From: CBDFKU01 sp965248975
GTDB taxonomy: Bacteria > Chloroflexota > Dehalococcoidia > Lucifugimonadales > JAGWBF01
NCBI GenBank assembly: GCA_965248975.1
Contig: CBDFKU010000016.1
Location: forward strand, 198,180 to 262,179
Direction of reading: 5' to 3'
Length of the DNA: 64,000 nucleotides
Shown: positions 1 through 9,396 of the stretch, piece after piece
Position numbering within the stretch: the stretch's first letter is position 1
Layout of the letters: each line of letters begins with the position of its first letter
Position numbers and translations under genes: made by a program
The notes under the pieces: model-generated
Told to the model about the DNA's origin: nothing
Databases searched by the model: none
Seen by the model: the letters and a program-made list of their open reading frames with translations, nothing else

Positions 1-1
1 G

Positions 2-142
2 CGGCTGCTGGCCGCTGGTAAGCCCAAGAAGCTGGCCCTCACAGCCTGCATGCGCAAGCTGCTCGTTATCCTCAACTCCATGCTCAAGCATCGCTCACCC
101 TGGCGCGACCTGACTCCGGCAGTCGCCGGTCATTCCTCTTGA
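2..142 (+). pseudogene. IS110-family transposase, C-terminal end only
   Basis: The frame is open from the left edge and ends with TGA at 140-142. The 46 visible residues include KPKKLALTACMRKLLVILN and MLKHRSPW, which resemble the extreme C-terminus of IS110/IS902-type transposases (Transposase_20 domain). Whether the rest of the gene is intact lies outside the window. The next element's stop codon begins four bases later, so the 3' end of the IS110 copy has almost certainly been disturbed or abutted by the IS3 element. Confidence 0.75.
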
Positions 143-145
143 CTT

Positions 146-1060
146 TCAAGACAGTTGCTTTCTGCGTTGTAGGATCTCTTGCCGTCTTCCCTTGAGCACG
201 TCAGATGGTGTCACGTTGGCCAGGGCCTTGTGATAGCGCCGGTAGTTGTAGTAGCTGACGAACGCCGCGATAGCCGCATCGAGGTCAGAGGGCAACTCAT
301 AGGGCACCTGGTTTACGTCCCGTTTGATGCTCTGGTGGTAGCGCTCCAGCTTCCCGTTGGTCTGAGGGTGGAAAGGGGTTGCCAGGATGTGCTTGATGCC
401 AACCATACCCAGGTAGTCCCTGAATGCCCTCGAGACATAGCCCGGGCCGTTGTCACTCAGCAGCCTAGTGCGGTCTGTGACTGGAACTTGATCCATGCCG
501 GTCCTGTCCACAGCATCCTGGACCACCTCGATGAAGGAGTCGGCCGTCATGTCTTCCTGGAGCCTGTGAGCCAGGATGAAGCGGGAGTAGTCGTCCATCA
601 CGGTCACCAGGTAGTAGTAGCCCCAACCTACTACCCTGAAGTAGGAGGCGTCGGTGGCCCACATCTGGTGAGGGCCTGTGGTCTTGCGGTGGTACTCCTT
701 ACCCGCGGCCAGCTTCATCTCAGGCCTCTTCACCAGACCCTCCCTGCTCAGGATACGGTAGACACTCGACTCTGAGACACTGAAGCCCTGGTTGTCGGTG
801 ATCCACGCGGCCAGCTGACGGCAGCTCAGCTCCGGCATCTCTCTGGCTGCTGCGAGAACTGAGCGTTCTTCCCGAATGCTGAGACGGTTCCACGGGGGCT
901 TGCCGCCTCCTGCATGGTCCTCAAGTCCTTGTTGGTCCTGGCGTCTGAGCCACCGGTAGTAGGTGCTCTTAGGGATACCCAACTCGCTGAGGGCCTTTCG
1001 TTTAGGGAGGGGAGACGAGGCTACTTCGGTAAGTACTTCTGCCTTCTCCACGGCGCTCAT
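146..1060 (-). CDS. IS3-family transposase OrfB (DDE integrase core)
   Basis: A 304-residue transposase that cuts and joins element ends. The N-terminal part (about 1-60) has an HTH-like segment (GIPKSTYYRWLRR), followed by the HTH_21-type linker and an rve integrase core. The acidic triad is visible as WATDASYF, LLSDNGPGY and TNGKLERYH. Its ATG overlaps the orfA stop as ATGA. The orfB frame stays open upstream of that ATG as far as an A7 run in orfA, so a -1 shift would produce an OrfAB fusion, the usual active form in IS3 elements. Confidence 0.9.
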   Translation of the reverse strand: MSAVEKAEVLTEVASSPLPKRKALSELGIPKSTYYRWLRRQDQQGLEDHAGGGKPPWNRLSIREERSVLAAAREMPELSCRQLAAWITDNQGFSVSESSVYRILSREGLVKRPEMKLAAGKEYHRKTTGPHQMWATDASYFRVVGWGYYYLVTVMDDYSRFILAHRLQEDMTADSFIEVVQDAVDRTGMDQVPVTDRTRLLSDNGPGYVSRAFRDYLGMVGIKHILATPFHPQTNGKLERYHQSIKRDVNQVPYELPSDLDAAIAAFVSYYNYRRYHKALANVTPSDVLKGRRQEILQRRKQLS

Positions 1061-1443
1061 CCGCTGGTACCGGTAGCTTCCTGGGGCATGGGGATGGCCG
1101 TTTTTTTGAGACGGTACGCCTCCAGCGACAGATCGGCCACTAGCTCCTTGAGCTGCCCTACCTCATGCTGAGTGGCGTCCCGAACCGAGTCACGGGTCAA
1201 CCTCTCCTTGCCCGCCTCCATGAACTCTTTGGTCCACGAGTAGTAGGAGTGGGGCTTGATCCCCTCCCGCCGGCACAGGTCGTTGACTGTGACCTCGCGG
1301 CGGAAGCCCTCCAGAACAATTCGGATCTTCTCTTCGGGGGTGTACTTACGTCGGGTAGCCGCCTTCACCGTGCGAACGAAGGACCTCGTCTCCGCGCTCC
1401 GTTCCTCGGCGGCCTCTGCTTTGTCTACGTCTGACTGGGACAC
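1057..1443 (-). CDS. IS3-family OrfA (HTH protein)
   Basis: A 128-residue protein with a Transposase_8-like HTH (about 33-85, including RKYTPEEKIRIVLEGF and GIKPHSYYSWTKEF) followed by a leucine-rich helix. The start is GTG at 1443, with GGAG seven bases or so upstream. It binds element ends and supplies the N-terminal part of the fused transposase. It overlaps orfB by four bases. Confidence 0.88.
   Translation of the reverse strand: MSQSDVDKAEAAEERSAETRSFVRTVKAATRRKYTPEEKIRIVLEGFRREVTVNDLCRREGIKPHSYYSWTKEFMEAGKERLTRDSVRDATQHEVGQLKELVADLSLEAYRLKKTAIPMPQEATGTSG
1100..1107 (-). other. Candidate -1 frameshift site in IS3 orfA (A7 run)
   Basis: On the minus strand the codons read CTC AAA AAA ACG. 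Slipping back one base continues as AAC GGC CAT and so on, straight into orfB without a stop. A7 runs are used for translational or transcriptional slippage in IS3 elements. The exact X-XXY-YYZ heptamer fit is imperfect because the base before the two AAA codons is C. Confidence 0.55.
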
Positions 1444-1546
1444 ATCTGCTCCTTTCTGTGGGTAACTCTACCCTCACTTCAGGAGCTCTCGCCACCCTCC
1501 AAACTCTCGGGTTTTCTTACCCTCCGATGTGTCCCATTATCGCTGA

Positions 1547-2515
1547 CGGCCTACACAGATACGCCTGGGTGAGCCGTTCGCCATCTCCGGGGCGGGCTAT
1601 CACGAAGGCGGTAGAGTCGAACTGAGCATTGAGTTCATAGATCAGAGTAAGCTGCCTCTCGGCGAGGTGCCGCTGGACCATGGCGCCTTCCGTTGGAACG
1701 GGGAGTTCCCGAAGACGGCCCCCACTGGCTACGCCATCGTTTCCATGCGGGTCTTCGAGGGCGCGGAAGAGGTGGGGGGCTTGACCGTGTCAACCACCGT
1801 CGCAAGATCGACTGCCGCAGGTGCCACGACTCCATCACCCACGCCGGCAGAGGCGGAATACAGCGCGGCCGATCTGGCTAGATGGTATGAGCGCTTAGTA
1901 GATGTCACCGGGAGGGTCCCAGGCATTGCGTGGACCGACCTAAACGAAGCGAGCAACCGCATTGAAATAGGCATATACCCACTGCGCGGGGCTCGTGAGG
2001 AATGGGAGGCTGCCCTGGCGACACTGGATGTCCCACGAGAAGCCATTGTCATCGAGGTTGGATGTGACGGCATTCACCCATGGCCTATTGATCCTGGGGA
2101 GCCTCCGGACGAGGCGTTCCTCAGAGCCGTCGACTATTCGCTGGAGGTGGTGTCCCAGGCCCCTTACGGAGAGACGGTGCAGATGAAACTGACGTTGCGG
2201 AACGTCAGTGATGGGACGGTGAGCTTTGTCTTCGGTGGCAGACCCCCCTATGACTTCGAGGTCTCGACTCCTGACGGAGAGCAGGTATGGAATTGGAATT
2301 GCGGCAAGATTATCGAGGAACCGCTGGATGGCAAAACTCTGGAACCCGGTGAGGAGCTGGAGTTCGTTGGCGAGTGGGAGCAGGTGGACAACCGGGGAGA
2401 ACCCGTCCCACCTGGGGTCTACTTGGTGCGTGGTGGATTGAATTTGGGGCCGCCCAACGCGGGGCCGCCTGGCGTGGTTATTACGACGGCCCAGAAGGTG
2501 GAAGTGCTCAAGTGA
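1547..2515 (+). pseudogene. Secreted BsuPI-like protein, 5' end removed by the IS
   Basis: The frame opens just after an in-frame TGA at 1544-1546 and reads protein-like sequence (GEPFAISGAGYHEGG) well before the first usable start, GTG at 1667. No signal peptide or ribosome site is visible, so the gene has lost its beginning to the IS3 insertion. The C-terminal 110 residues (MKLTLRNVSDGTVSF, then a long beta-rich stretch to VPPGVYLVRGG) resemble the BsuPI domain, a beta-sandwich often found in exported proteins. The stop overlaps the start of the lipoprotein gene (GTGA), showing the two formed an operon. A shortened protein from 1667 cannot be excluded. Confidence 0.65.
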
Positions 2516-4386
2516 GATACGCCGCTCTTATCGGAGCGCTGGTCATTGGTCTGCTCTTTATAGCCGCCTGCAGAGGCGTGGAATCGACCCCCACCGCTAC
2601 AACGACTCAGGATTTGCCAGGTCCCGGCGCCCAGGTCCAGCAGGTGCCCCCACCTACGGCCACTCCATCTCCAAAGCTCCCGGGCTCGATCACACCGGCG
2701 CCAGCCTCCGAGAGCTTCAGGCTGGACCTGGGCGGTGGCGTAGTGGTGGCCTTCGTGGAGGGATTGTCGCCGAAGTTCTCAGGCAAGGTCGCCTACGTGA
2801 CCCACGTTCCCACCGGGTCCCAGTTGGTGTTGGACCCCGAGGGGGAAATCATCGACCGACACGATGGAAGAGACGACGGACCCGACCGCCTGGACGCCGT
2901 GCTGGCGGATCAGGCCACCGTGGATCGAATCGTGGAGGGTCTCCAGGGCGATGATGACCTGCGGCCCCGCGAGACTGCCGCCGACTGGGTCCACTCTATT
3001 CAGTTCGGCGGCATCACCTACCTGGCCAAGGGCGGTTGGTTTGGACCCATGCTAGCCAATGGAGAGCGTGCCCTAACTATTGAAGACCTGGGCTCTGAGA
3101 TATACCGGGTCGCCTTCAGGATCGAAGGTTACAGCGGCTACTCTCATCAGGACGGCGATGCCACCTACCTGAATCCTGGCACACCAATCTACGCCGTCAA
3201 GGGCTACTCGCCGGAGTTCCGACTCGTTGCATTGGAGGACGGCACGCCTAGGTTGTTCGAGGCCGACACAAATCCCGAGGCGGAGAGTGGCGAGGCCTTG
3301 CTGGACATTCGAGGCAAGGTCACGTCCATCGACGTCCTCAGCACCAAGAACTCGATTAAGGTGCTCGGCACGAAAGTGGAAAATGGGGAAGATGTGGTCC
3401 TCGGCAAGATAGAGGAAGAACGCGCCGTCGAGCGCTTCGTCGAATTAGTGCTTGAGTCGCCGGTGGACCAGGGGCGTCGCGACCATGAGGGGCCGCGCTA
3501 TTCTCTCTACTTTAGGCTCGCCGACGGCACGTCCGTCGTGCGGGCCTTCTGGCTGGAGTCGGGTGAGATCTCGCGGGGAATCATGACAGACCCTGCCGCG
3601 ACCCTCTCTGTATGGCGCGCACTGGGCGAGGACAACCGGCCATTAGCGACCAACGGCGGGCCGAGAATCTCCGAACGGTTGGCCGCTCGGTTGGGCTTAG
3701 CATACCTGAGCTTCGCCGTCCCCGAACTCAATGTCACTGGCAAACCCCACTCGCCGGTAGTCCGTTTGATGCGCAGAAGCGAGTTCGATGCGATGCGAGG
3801 GTCAAGCTCGGCGACAAAGGACCCGGACCGGCTAGTGTGGGTAGTCGAGGCCCAAGGCTCCTGGCGCACCGCCGGCATCGTGCCCGAGGAAAAGCGGCAG
3901 GATTTCTCGGTGGGTCTGGTAGCCTTCGATGCCGACACAGGCCGACGATACGGCGGCTCCCACGGGAACACCTCGCTGCTGGGAACGCCCGGTGGCTCTC
4001 AACCTTCAACACCACCACCCCCAAAACCTACGCCATCTCCCCCGCCGAACATACCAGAGCCTCGTTCATCCCAGGACACTGTGACCAGCGAAGAGCGGGA
4101 GGAGGTCAAAGCACGGCGTGGACCACCACCATGGGGACCGCATACTGCGGGGTCCGTGATCCAAATCGCGGGCCAACATTTGCAGTTGCCGGAAGACGTC
4201 TACGTAGAGGCGATAATCTCGGAAGGACTGTGCATTGCAGGTGAACCCTGCCCTGTGGCGCCCTTGTATGTCCTCCGCCGAGGGGATTCTCTCGCGAGCA
4301 TCGAGAAGCGAACGGGACGATTCGCGCCTGGGACGCCCGTCTCCACTATGGAAACGTTCGACTTCATTGAGAAGGCTTTGCGATGA
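2512..4386 (+). CDS. Lipoprotein of unknown function
   Basis: A 624-residue exported protein. I chose GTG 2512 because it overlaps the previous stop (GTGA) and starts a clean type II signal peptide, MRYAALIGALVIGLLFIAAC, with the lipid cysteine at residue 20. A Thr/Pro-rich linker follows. The middle is beta-rich without a family I recognise. A second proline-rich linker (PPPPKPTPSPPP) near residue 505 precedes a C-terminal domain of about 110 residues with two closely spaced cysteines (GLCIAGEPCP). It is probably anchored on the outer face of the membrane. It was co-transcribed with the BsuPI-like gene, whose own 5' end is gone, so expression may now depend on the IS or on internal promoters. 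Confidence 0.8.
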   Translation: MRYAALIGALVIGLLFIAACRGVESTPTATTTQDLPGPGAQVQQVPPPTATPSPKLPGSITPAPASESFRLDLGGGVVVAFVEGLSPKFSGKVAYVTHVPTGSQLVLDPEGEIIDRHDGRDDGPDRLDAVLADQATVDRIVEGLQGDDDLRPRETAADWVHSIQFGGITYLAKGGWFGPMLANGERALTIEDLGSEIYRVAFRIEGYSGYSHQDGDATYLNPGTPIYAVKGYSPEFRLVALEDGTPRLFEADTNPEAESGEALLDIRGKVTSIDVLSTKNSIKVLGTKVENGEDVVLGKIEEERAVERFVELVLESPVDQGRRDHEGPRYSLYFRLADGTSVVRAFWLESGEISRGIMTDPAATLSVWRALGEDNRPLATNGGPRISERLAARLGLAYLSFAVPELNVTGKPHSPVVRLMRRSEFDAMRGSSSATKDPDRLVWVVEAQGSWRTAGIVPEEKRQDFSVGLVAFDADTGRRYGGSHGNTSLLGTPGGSQPSTPPPPKPTPSPPPNIPEPRSSQDTVTSEEREEVKARRGPPPWGPHTAGSVIQIAGQHLQLPEDVYVEAIISEGLCIAGEPCPVAPLYVLRRGDSLASIEKRTGRFAPGTPVSTMETFDFIEKALR

Positions 4387-4667
4387 ATCAGACCATGCCA
4401 TCGTGAGAGGCCCTAGAGTGAGACCACTAGCCGGAAAGTTCGCAATTCAGTACACGTAGGCCCACCACTTTTCAGATTTATCGCGTACCGATCCTTGTAT
4501 CTGGCCTGATCTGTAGCACGGGTGGCGTAGTGGACTACCGCCGCCACGCCGGTGGGTACTTCGATCGGATCACTTCTGACATCTCCAGCGCCAAGACTCC
4601 ATCTCTTCGTTATCGTCTGCTATCATGACAACAGTAACTCATTGCAAGTAGAGTGAAACAGAGTACC

Positions 4668-6077
4668 ATGCGGAACACCAAGATCATTGCGACCATCGGG
4701 CCCATGTCCAGAGATCGTGGGAGGCTTGAGCAGCTCTTTGCCGCTGGAATGGATTGCGCCCGCCTCAACTTTTCTCATGGAACTCTGGAGGAGCACGATG
4801 AGGTCATCGGCCTGCTACGGGAGCTGTCCCAGACATTCGGCCGACCCGTTGCAATAATGCAAGATCTGGGAGGCATCAAGCTGCGTCTGGGCCAGATTGA
4901 TGGAGCGATACGCATCAATCTGGGAGACGAGATATGGCTGGTACCGGAGCCCATTTCTGACCGCCCGGAGCACGTGCCTTTCCCTCAGCCATCCGTGCTT
5001 GGTGACCTCAGGCCGGGGAACCTGGTGTACATATCCGATGGTACCGTGTGCCTGGAAGTTTTGGAGACCGACGGGACAGGAGTGAAGTCAAGGGTAGTCA
5101 ACGGCGGCATCATTTCCTCGTTCAAAGGGGTGAATCTCCCAGGGGTGCCAATAAACCTCCCGGTTCTGACCGAAAACGACAAAGTCGCGCTAAGGTTCGG
5201 TGCGGAGAGGGGCGTGGACTGGGTGGCGTTATCTTTCGTGCGGGGAGTCGAGGACATCCAGTATGCTAAGTCCTACCTGGAAGAGATCGGTAGCCAAGCG
5301 GCGTTGATGGCCAAGCTGGAGCGCAGCGAAGGAGTCGAAAATATCGACTCGATATTACAGGTCGTGGACGGAGTCATGGTCGCACGAGGCGACCTAGGCG
5401 TCGAGATTCCGATGCAGCGCGTGCCCATCGTTCAGAAAGACATCGTGAGAAAAGCAAACGAGGCCGCGAAGATTTCGGTCATTGCCACGCAAATGCTCTA
5501 TTCCATGGTCATCTCGGCCAAGCCAACCAGGGCGGAGGTATCCGACGTGACCAACGCCGTGCTTGATGGGTGCGACGCCATCCTGCTTTCCGACGAAACG
5601 GCGATAGGTCAACATCCGGTCCAGGCGATGCAGGTCGCCGACACGGTTATTCGTGAGGCGGAGACGGTCTATCCGTACTACAAGGAGTTCGGGTCCCGCG
5701 ACCGCACCCAGGCGATGGCGGCCGCGACGTCCCACCTGGTGCGCTCCCTTGATTCAAAACCCATCGTGATTACCAGTACCGGCCGGGCCGCCCTGGAGGT
5801 CTCCAGGGATAGGCCCCACCACCCGATCATGGTGTTCTCCCATGGGGAAGGCATCCTCCGCAAGTTATCTCTCGGATGGGGTCTCATCCCCATGGCAGTG
5901 GTTCCTGAGGAGCGGGACGTGGCCAAACTCGTGGCCATGTTGATCAGCTCGGGAATTGACAGAGGAATGCTGAATGAAACGGACGTGGTGACCATTGTCT
6001 ACGGCTACTTGACAGGGGTATCCGGCACCACCAATACGGTACAGGTTGTCGATCTACGAGAGTACTTCTCCACCTAG
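4668..6077 (+). CDS. pyk: Pyruvate kinase
   Basis: Converts phosphoenolpyruvate and ADP to pyruvate and ATP in the last step of glycolysis. The 469-residue length is normal for the family. Visible motifs are the N-terminal MRNTKIIATIGP, the substrate-binding RLNFSHG, the catalytic lysine and metal ligand in ALMAKLERSEGV, the metal/PEP site MVARGDLGVEIP, and PTRAEVSDVTNAVLDG. The usual MLSGETA is LLSDETA here, a Gly to Asp change worth noting. An in-frame GTG at 4653 would add five residues; ATG 4668 gives the canonical N-terminus. It stands alone and converges on a small leftward gene. Confidence 0.95.
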   Translation: MRNTKIIATIGPMSRDRGRLEQLFAAGMDCARLNFSHGTLEEHDEVIGLLRELSQTFGRPVAIMQDLGGIKLRLGQIDGAIRINLGDEIWLVPEPISDRPEHVPFPQPSVLGDLRPGNLVYISDGTVCLEVLETDGTGVKSRVVNGGIISSFKGVNLPGVPINLPVLTENDKVALRFGAERGVDWVALSFVRGVEDIQYAKSYLEEIGSQAALMAKLERSEGVENIDSILQVVDGVMVARGDLGVEIPMQRVPIVQKDIVRKANEAAKISVIATQMLYSMVISAKPTRAEVSDVTNAVLDGCDAILLSDETAIGQHPVQAMQVADTVIREAETVYPYYKEFGSRDRTQAMAAATSHLVRSLDSKPIVITSTGRAALEVSRDRPHHPIMVFSHGEGILRKLSLGWGLIPMAVVPEERDVAKLVAMLISSGIDRGMLNETDVVTIVYGYLTGVSGTTNTVQVVDLREYFST

Positions 6078-6083
6078 GGATGG

Positions 6084-6353
6084 TCAGAGCTCCCTATATG
6101 GTGCAGAAGCCGGGTCTCCTCCGGGCCGACCGAAGAACTCCGGGTCATAGACCGGTCTGAAGCCGGGGTAACTCTTTCTTAATCCCGCAGCAATCTCTTC
6201 GATGGCCTTGAGCGCTGGTGTTGTCGGATCCGACGTGAGATCCCGCAATCGCTGCGTATGGTATCTGGATCTGAACACGTTCTGGTATAAGTCCCCGCGA
6301 GGTATGTGGCTGAGCTCTTCCGCTGCCCGGTGTGTCGCTTCCTTCGATGCCAT
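6084..6353 (-). CDS. Small hypothetical protein
   Basis: An 89-residue soluble, mostly helical, charged protein (MASKEATHRAAEELSHIP at the start, PEFFGRPGGDP near the end). No family is recognised. It converges on the pyruvate kinase gene with six bases between the stops. The ribosome site is poor (AAAGG directly against the ATG), so the start, and to some degree the gene, are uncertain. Confidence 0.4.
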   Translation of the reverse strand: MASKEATHRAAEELSHIPRGDLYQNVFRSRYHTQRLRDLTSDPTTPALKAIEEIAAGLRKSYPGFRPVYDPEFFGRPGGDPASAPYREL

Positions 6354-6540
6354 CCTTTCTCATGCCCCCCTGTAAACTCACCGGAAGCATATCCCTCCGG
6401 AGTTGGGTTGTAAAGCAGGCCGGCAACTTACAGACTTTCTCTGGAAGAGGTAAGACCAACAGGTAAGATGGCTAGGCGAAGATGATAGGCCTGGAGTAAG
6501 GGCTTGGGTCAAAGGGCGACATCAGGGTCCCGACTCTGGG

Positions 6541-7401
6541 TTAGTCCGGCCAGATGCGCAGCTCCAAGAGGAAGCTCTTCACTTCTGCTAAACAGCCCTC
6601 GGGGTTAACATAGCCGATGCCGCTGCCGGATCCCTGGACCTGTACCAGGCGTATCCCGGGGTTGTTCTCCAGGACCTGACGCCACTCCGGCAGGAGACCG
6701 GAGTTAGGAGACCCTTCCACCCACAGAACAGGCACACCAATCTCCTTTATGCGGGGGATCATATTCACCTCGATCATGCCGCGCCGAAACTCGGCGGCGA
6801 GGAAGGGATCCTCCTGAGCCATCTGGTCCACATACCATTCCAGGTATTCAGGAGAATATTCATTTATCCAACGGCTCTCGGGTAGGATGGCGCGTGTCCA
6901 TGCTCGCATACCTTTTGTCCGCATATAGTCCATACTTTCCCTGAAATCCAGGGCCTCCCAGTTAGGCGTGTCCTTTGACGGGTGGAGCCCGGGTAGGTCG
7001 TCCGGCTTTAGCGGGGCGCCCATCACCCCCAGGGCGTGAAGTCGCTCTGGAACGAGGGTAGATAGCATTACGCCCGTCAGGGCTCCCGTGGCCTCGCCTA
7101 TCCACACCGCCTTTTCAACCCTGAGGTGGTCCAGCAAGGTACTGGCATCTAAGGCTAGTGCGTCCAGGGAGTTTTGGTAGGTGCCGGCGGGGACTTTGGA
7201 CAAGCCCCAGCCCCGAAGGTCGGGCCTGACTACACGAAAGTGGGCCGACAGAGGAGGAACCCATCTGTACCACATGTTGGAGTTTCGTCCAAACCCGTGT
7301 GCCAGCACGACGGTGGGGGAATCCTTCCACGGGTCGGTGAAATCGTCGTATCTGTAGGACAGCGTGGCTCCGCCCGGCCCGCGAAAGCTTTCCACAGACA
7401 T
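6541..7401 (-). CDS. Alpha/beta-hydrolase-fold protein lacking the catalytic triad
   Basis: At 286 residues this is the normal length for the fold. The oxyanion-side motif HGFGRN and the strand motif VVRPDLRGWGLS are intact. The nucleophile elbow, normally GxSxG, reads GEATG, with Ala104 in place of serine. The usual acid position after strand 6 (normally GxxD) reads VEGSPNSG. The C-terminal histidine position lies in GSGSGIGYVNPEG, which has no histidine. The protein therefore looks like a non-catalytic member of the fold, perhaps a binding protein or partner of a neighbouring enzyme, rather than an esterase. It lies 214 bases downstream of the D-aminoacylase-type gene on the same strand. 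Confidence 0.8.
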   Translation of the reverse strand: MSVESFRGPGGATLSYRYDDFTDPWKDSPTVVLAHGFGRNSNMWYRWVPPLSAHFRVVRPDLRGWGLSKVPAGTYQNSLDALALDASTLLDHLRVEKAVWIGEATGALTGVMLSTLVPERLHALGVMGAPLKPDDLPGLHPSKDTPNWEALDFRESMDYMRTKGMRAWTRAILPESRWINEYSPEYLEWYVDQMAQEDPFLAAEFRRGMIEVNMIPRIKEIGVPVLWVEGSPNSGLLPEWRQVLENNPGIRLVQVQGSGSGIGYVNPEGCLAEVKSFLLELRIWPD

Positions 7402-7615
7402 GGTTTACCCCCCGGTACTCGGGCTTTGGGACGATGCCAGCGGGTCCACCACCAACCCTGGGACGATCAGGGTAAGGGCCGCTCTGAGGGGCTGTCGGGA
7501 GCTGGCCCTGGATGGCGATGGAGAGACGTAGTCGGACATGCAACGCCGCCTGGGGTTGTGGTCCCGCCCCGAGTTAGTTACGCGATGACCATGCCGGACC
7601 AAGAGCACCGGCGGA

Positions 7616-9310
7616 CTACGCCACCATGTCGTAGCTGCGCAGGAGCTTGCCTGGCAAGGCGCCCGTGCACTCGTTCCCCTCGAAGGTGACGGCTCCGTTT
7701 ACGATCGTGTGGCGCAGGCCTGTAGGCTTCTGGATCAGGCGGCGCTCGCCTCCGGGAAAGTCGTTGGAGTATACCGGCCGATCATATACGAACCCGAGCT
7801 CGTCAATGTTGTAAACCATGATGTCGGCCCAAGACCCGACTCGGAGCACGCCCCGGTCGTTGAAGTTGGCGAACCAGGCCGGCAGGGCGCTCATTTTGTA
7901 GTGGGCCTGCTCCAGGCTCATGATCTCCCTGTCACGGATCCAGAAGGACAGCCAGTACATGGGCCATGTGCTGGAAGTGGAGAACCTGGTGTGGGCCCCG
8001 CCGTCTGACTGGGACACGTGGGCGATGGGGTCCGTGAGTATTCCTTCACGTGTCTTCAGCACCTCCTCGGTGTTGAGCCGTGGGACGGTGAACTCCGTCT
8101 CCAACCCCTCGTCAATGGCCAGGTCAAGGAAGGCGTCCAACGGGGCCTTGCCTGTGGCCTCGGCTACCTCTTTGATAGTCATACCTTCATACGGGTAGTT
8201 TCGCTCGTGGACGACCTGCAGCACCGTCATGCGACCCCAATCGATCCTGTTGTAGGAAGTGGTCCGCTCGATGTCCTGCTCCATGGCACGACGAACGGCC
8301 GGATCGCTGAGTTTCTCAGCCCTCTCCGCAGGACTGCCTATCATAGGCTGTACCCAGTCGGGCATGTAATCGAAGAGGTTGTACTCCGCAAGTCTGAACT
8401 GGATTCCCCCAAGTCCGCACAACCGTTGGAGCACCAGCGGGAGCCCTTCATCCCGGCACGCCTGGATCCAGGAGCGATCCTCTCCGTCGTCGATGTTCAC
8501 GTGCAGGGGACGGCCGCTGACCCTCATCATCTCGGTCATCAGGGTCCGTAGCCTCACGTGCCGGTCCGGCGTAAGGCCGAAACCCTCGCTGTGCCCGATA
8601 TGGCCGACGCCGAACTCCCTCAGCACCTCGGCGAGGGCCAGGTGTTCCTCGTCCGACGCGACGTGGCTGGGCAGGAAGCTGCCGTCCTCGGGCCGGTCTA
8701 TCAGGTTCAGATTGGTGGAGAAACCGAAGGCCCCTGCCGCCATCGCATCGTGGAAGAGCTGTTTCATTTGGTTCAGCTCGGCTTCTGTCACGGAGGTCCT
8801 CTCTCGGGCCTCCATCATCCCCAGCACATAGCCGCGCATCGGGGAGAAGGGGAACAACGCGCCTACGTTTACCCCTAACCCCTGGCCGTCCAGGCTATCC
8901 ATGAACTCCGGGAAGGTTTCCCAATCCCAGCGCATGCCCTTGCGCATGGAATCGAGGGGGATGGCCTCTATTCGGTTCATCATGCGCATGTTCAGCTCCC
9001 TGTCCTCGGGCCGTGTGGGTGCGAATCCGAAGCCGCACTGGCCGATGGTCAGGGAGGTGACGCCAAACCAGCCCGAGAGGGTGGCGTAAGGGTCCCAGTT
9101 CAGTTGAGCGTCGTAGTGGGTGTGCAGGTCCACGGCTCCCGGAGCCACGATGCACCCACTGGCATCAATCTCCCTTGCGCCACCGGGGCCGATCCTGCCG
9201 CTGATCTTGGCTACTCTTCCATCCTTGATGGCGAGGTCGGCCTTGTACCTGGGAACTCCGGTGCCATCCACGATGGTACCGCCTCGAACAACCAGATCAT
9301 ACTCAGCCAT
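7616..9310 (-). CDS. D-aminoacylase / N-acyl-D-amino-acid amidohydrolase family protein
   Basis: A 564-residue metal-dependent amidohydrolase (Amidohydro_3 type). ATG 9310 is chosen because AGGAGG lies eight or so bases upstream and because MAEYDLVVRGGTIVDGTG is the classical N-terminal strand of this superfamily; longer upstream starts lack both. The metal-binding HxH is in VDLHTHYDAQ. Histidines in VGHIGHSEG and RPLHVNIDDG and an aspartate in SQSDGGAHTRF match the barrel's metal and catalytic ligands. Relatives hydrolyse N-acyl-D-amino acids or related cyclic amides; the substrate here is not predictable. The amidohydrolase-2 gene lies 86 bases upstream on the same strand, probably in the same transcript. 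Confidence 0.87.
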   Translation of the reverse strand: MAEYDLVVRGGTIVDGTGVPRYKADLAIKDGRVAKISGRIGPGGAREIDASGCIVAPGAVDLHTHYDAQLNWDPYATLSGWFGVTSLTIGQCGFGFAPTRPEDRELNMRMMNRIEAIPLDSMRKGMRWDWETFPEFMDSLDGQGLGVNVGALFPFSPMRGYVLGMMEARERTSVTEAELNQMKQLFHDAMAAGAFGFSTNLNLIDRPEDGSFLPSHVASDEEHLALAEVLREFGVGHIGHSEGFGLTPDRHVRLRTLMTEMMRVSGRPLHVNIDDGEDRSWIQACRDEGLPLVLQRLCGLGGIQFRLAEYNLFDYMPDWVQPMIGSPAERAEKLSDPAVRRAMEQDIERTTSYNRIDWGRMTVLQVVHERNYPYEGMTIKEVAEATGKAPLDAFLDLAIDEGLETEFTVPRLNTEEVLKTREGILTDPIAHVSQSDGGAHTRFSTSSTWPMYWLSFWIRDREIMSLEQAHYKMSALPAWFANFNDRGVLRVGSWADIMVYNIDELGFVYDRPVYSNDFPGGERRLIQKPTGLRHTIVNGAVTFEGNECTGALPGKLLRSYDMVA

Positions 9311-9396
9311 AACGTAACCTCCTTTTGTGCTCCTGTCTCGTACTTTTGCAGTGTGTCGCCTTAGCCTCCCTCGACGAGAAAGGTGGGGTGAGGCAG

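Larger units (their letters stand above)
143..1546 (-). mobile_element. IS3-family insertion sequence (approximate limits)
   Basis: It comprises orfA and orfB in the IS3 arrangement, with the coding strand leftward. I could not find matching terminal inverted repeats, so the limits are estimates: the left limit is the end of the IS110 fragment, and the right limit is where a foreign reading frame resumes (about 1547). A 10-base inverted pair (1437-1446 and 1526-1535, GGGACACATC/GATGTGTCCC) lies at the orfA end, one arm covering the orfA start region. Confidence 0.55.
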
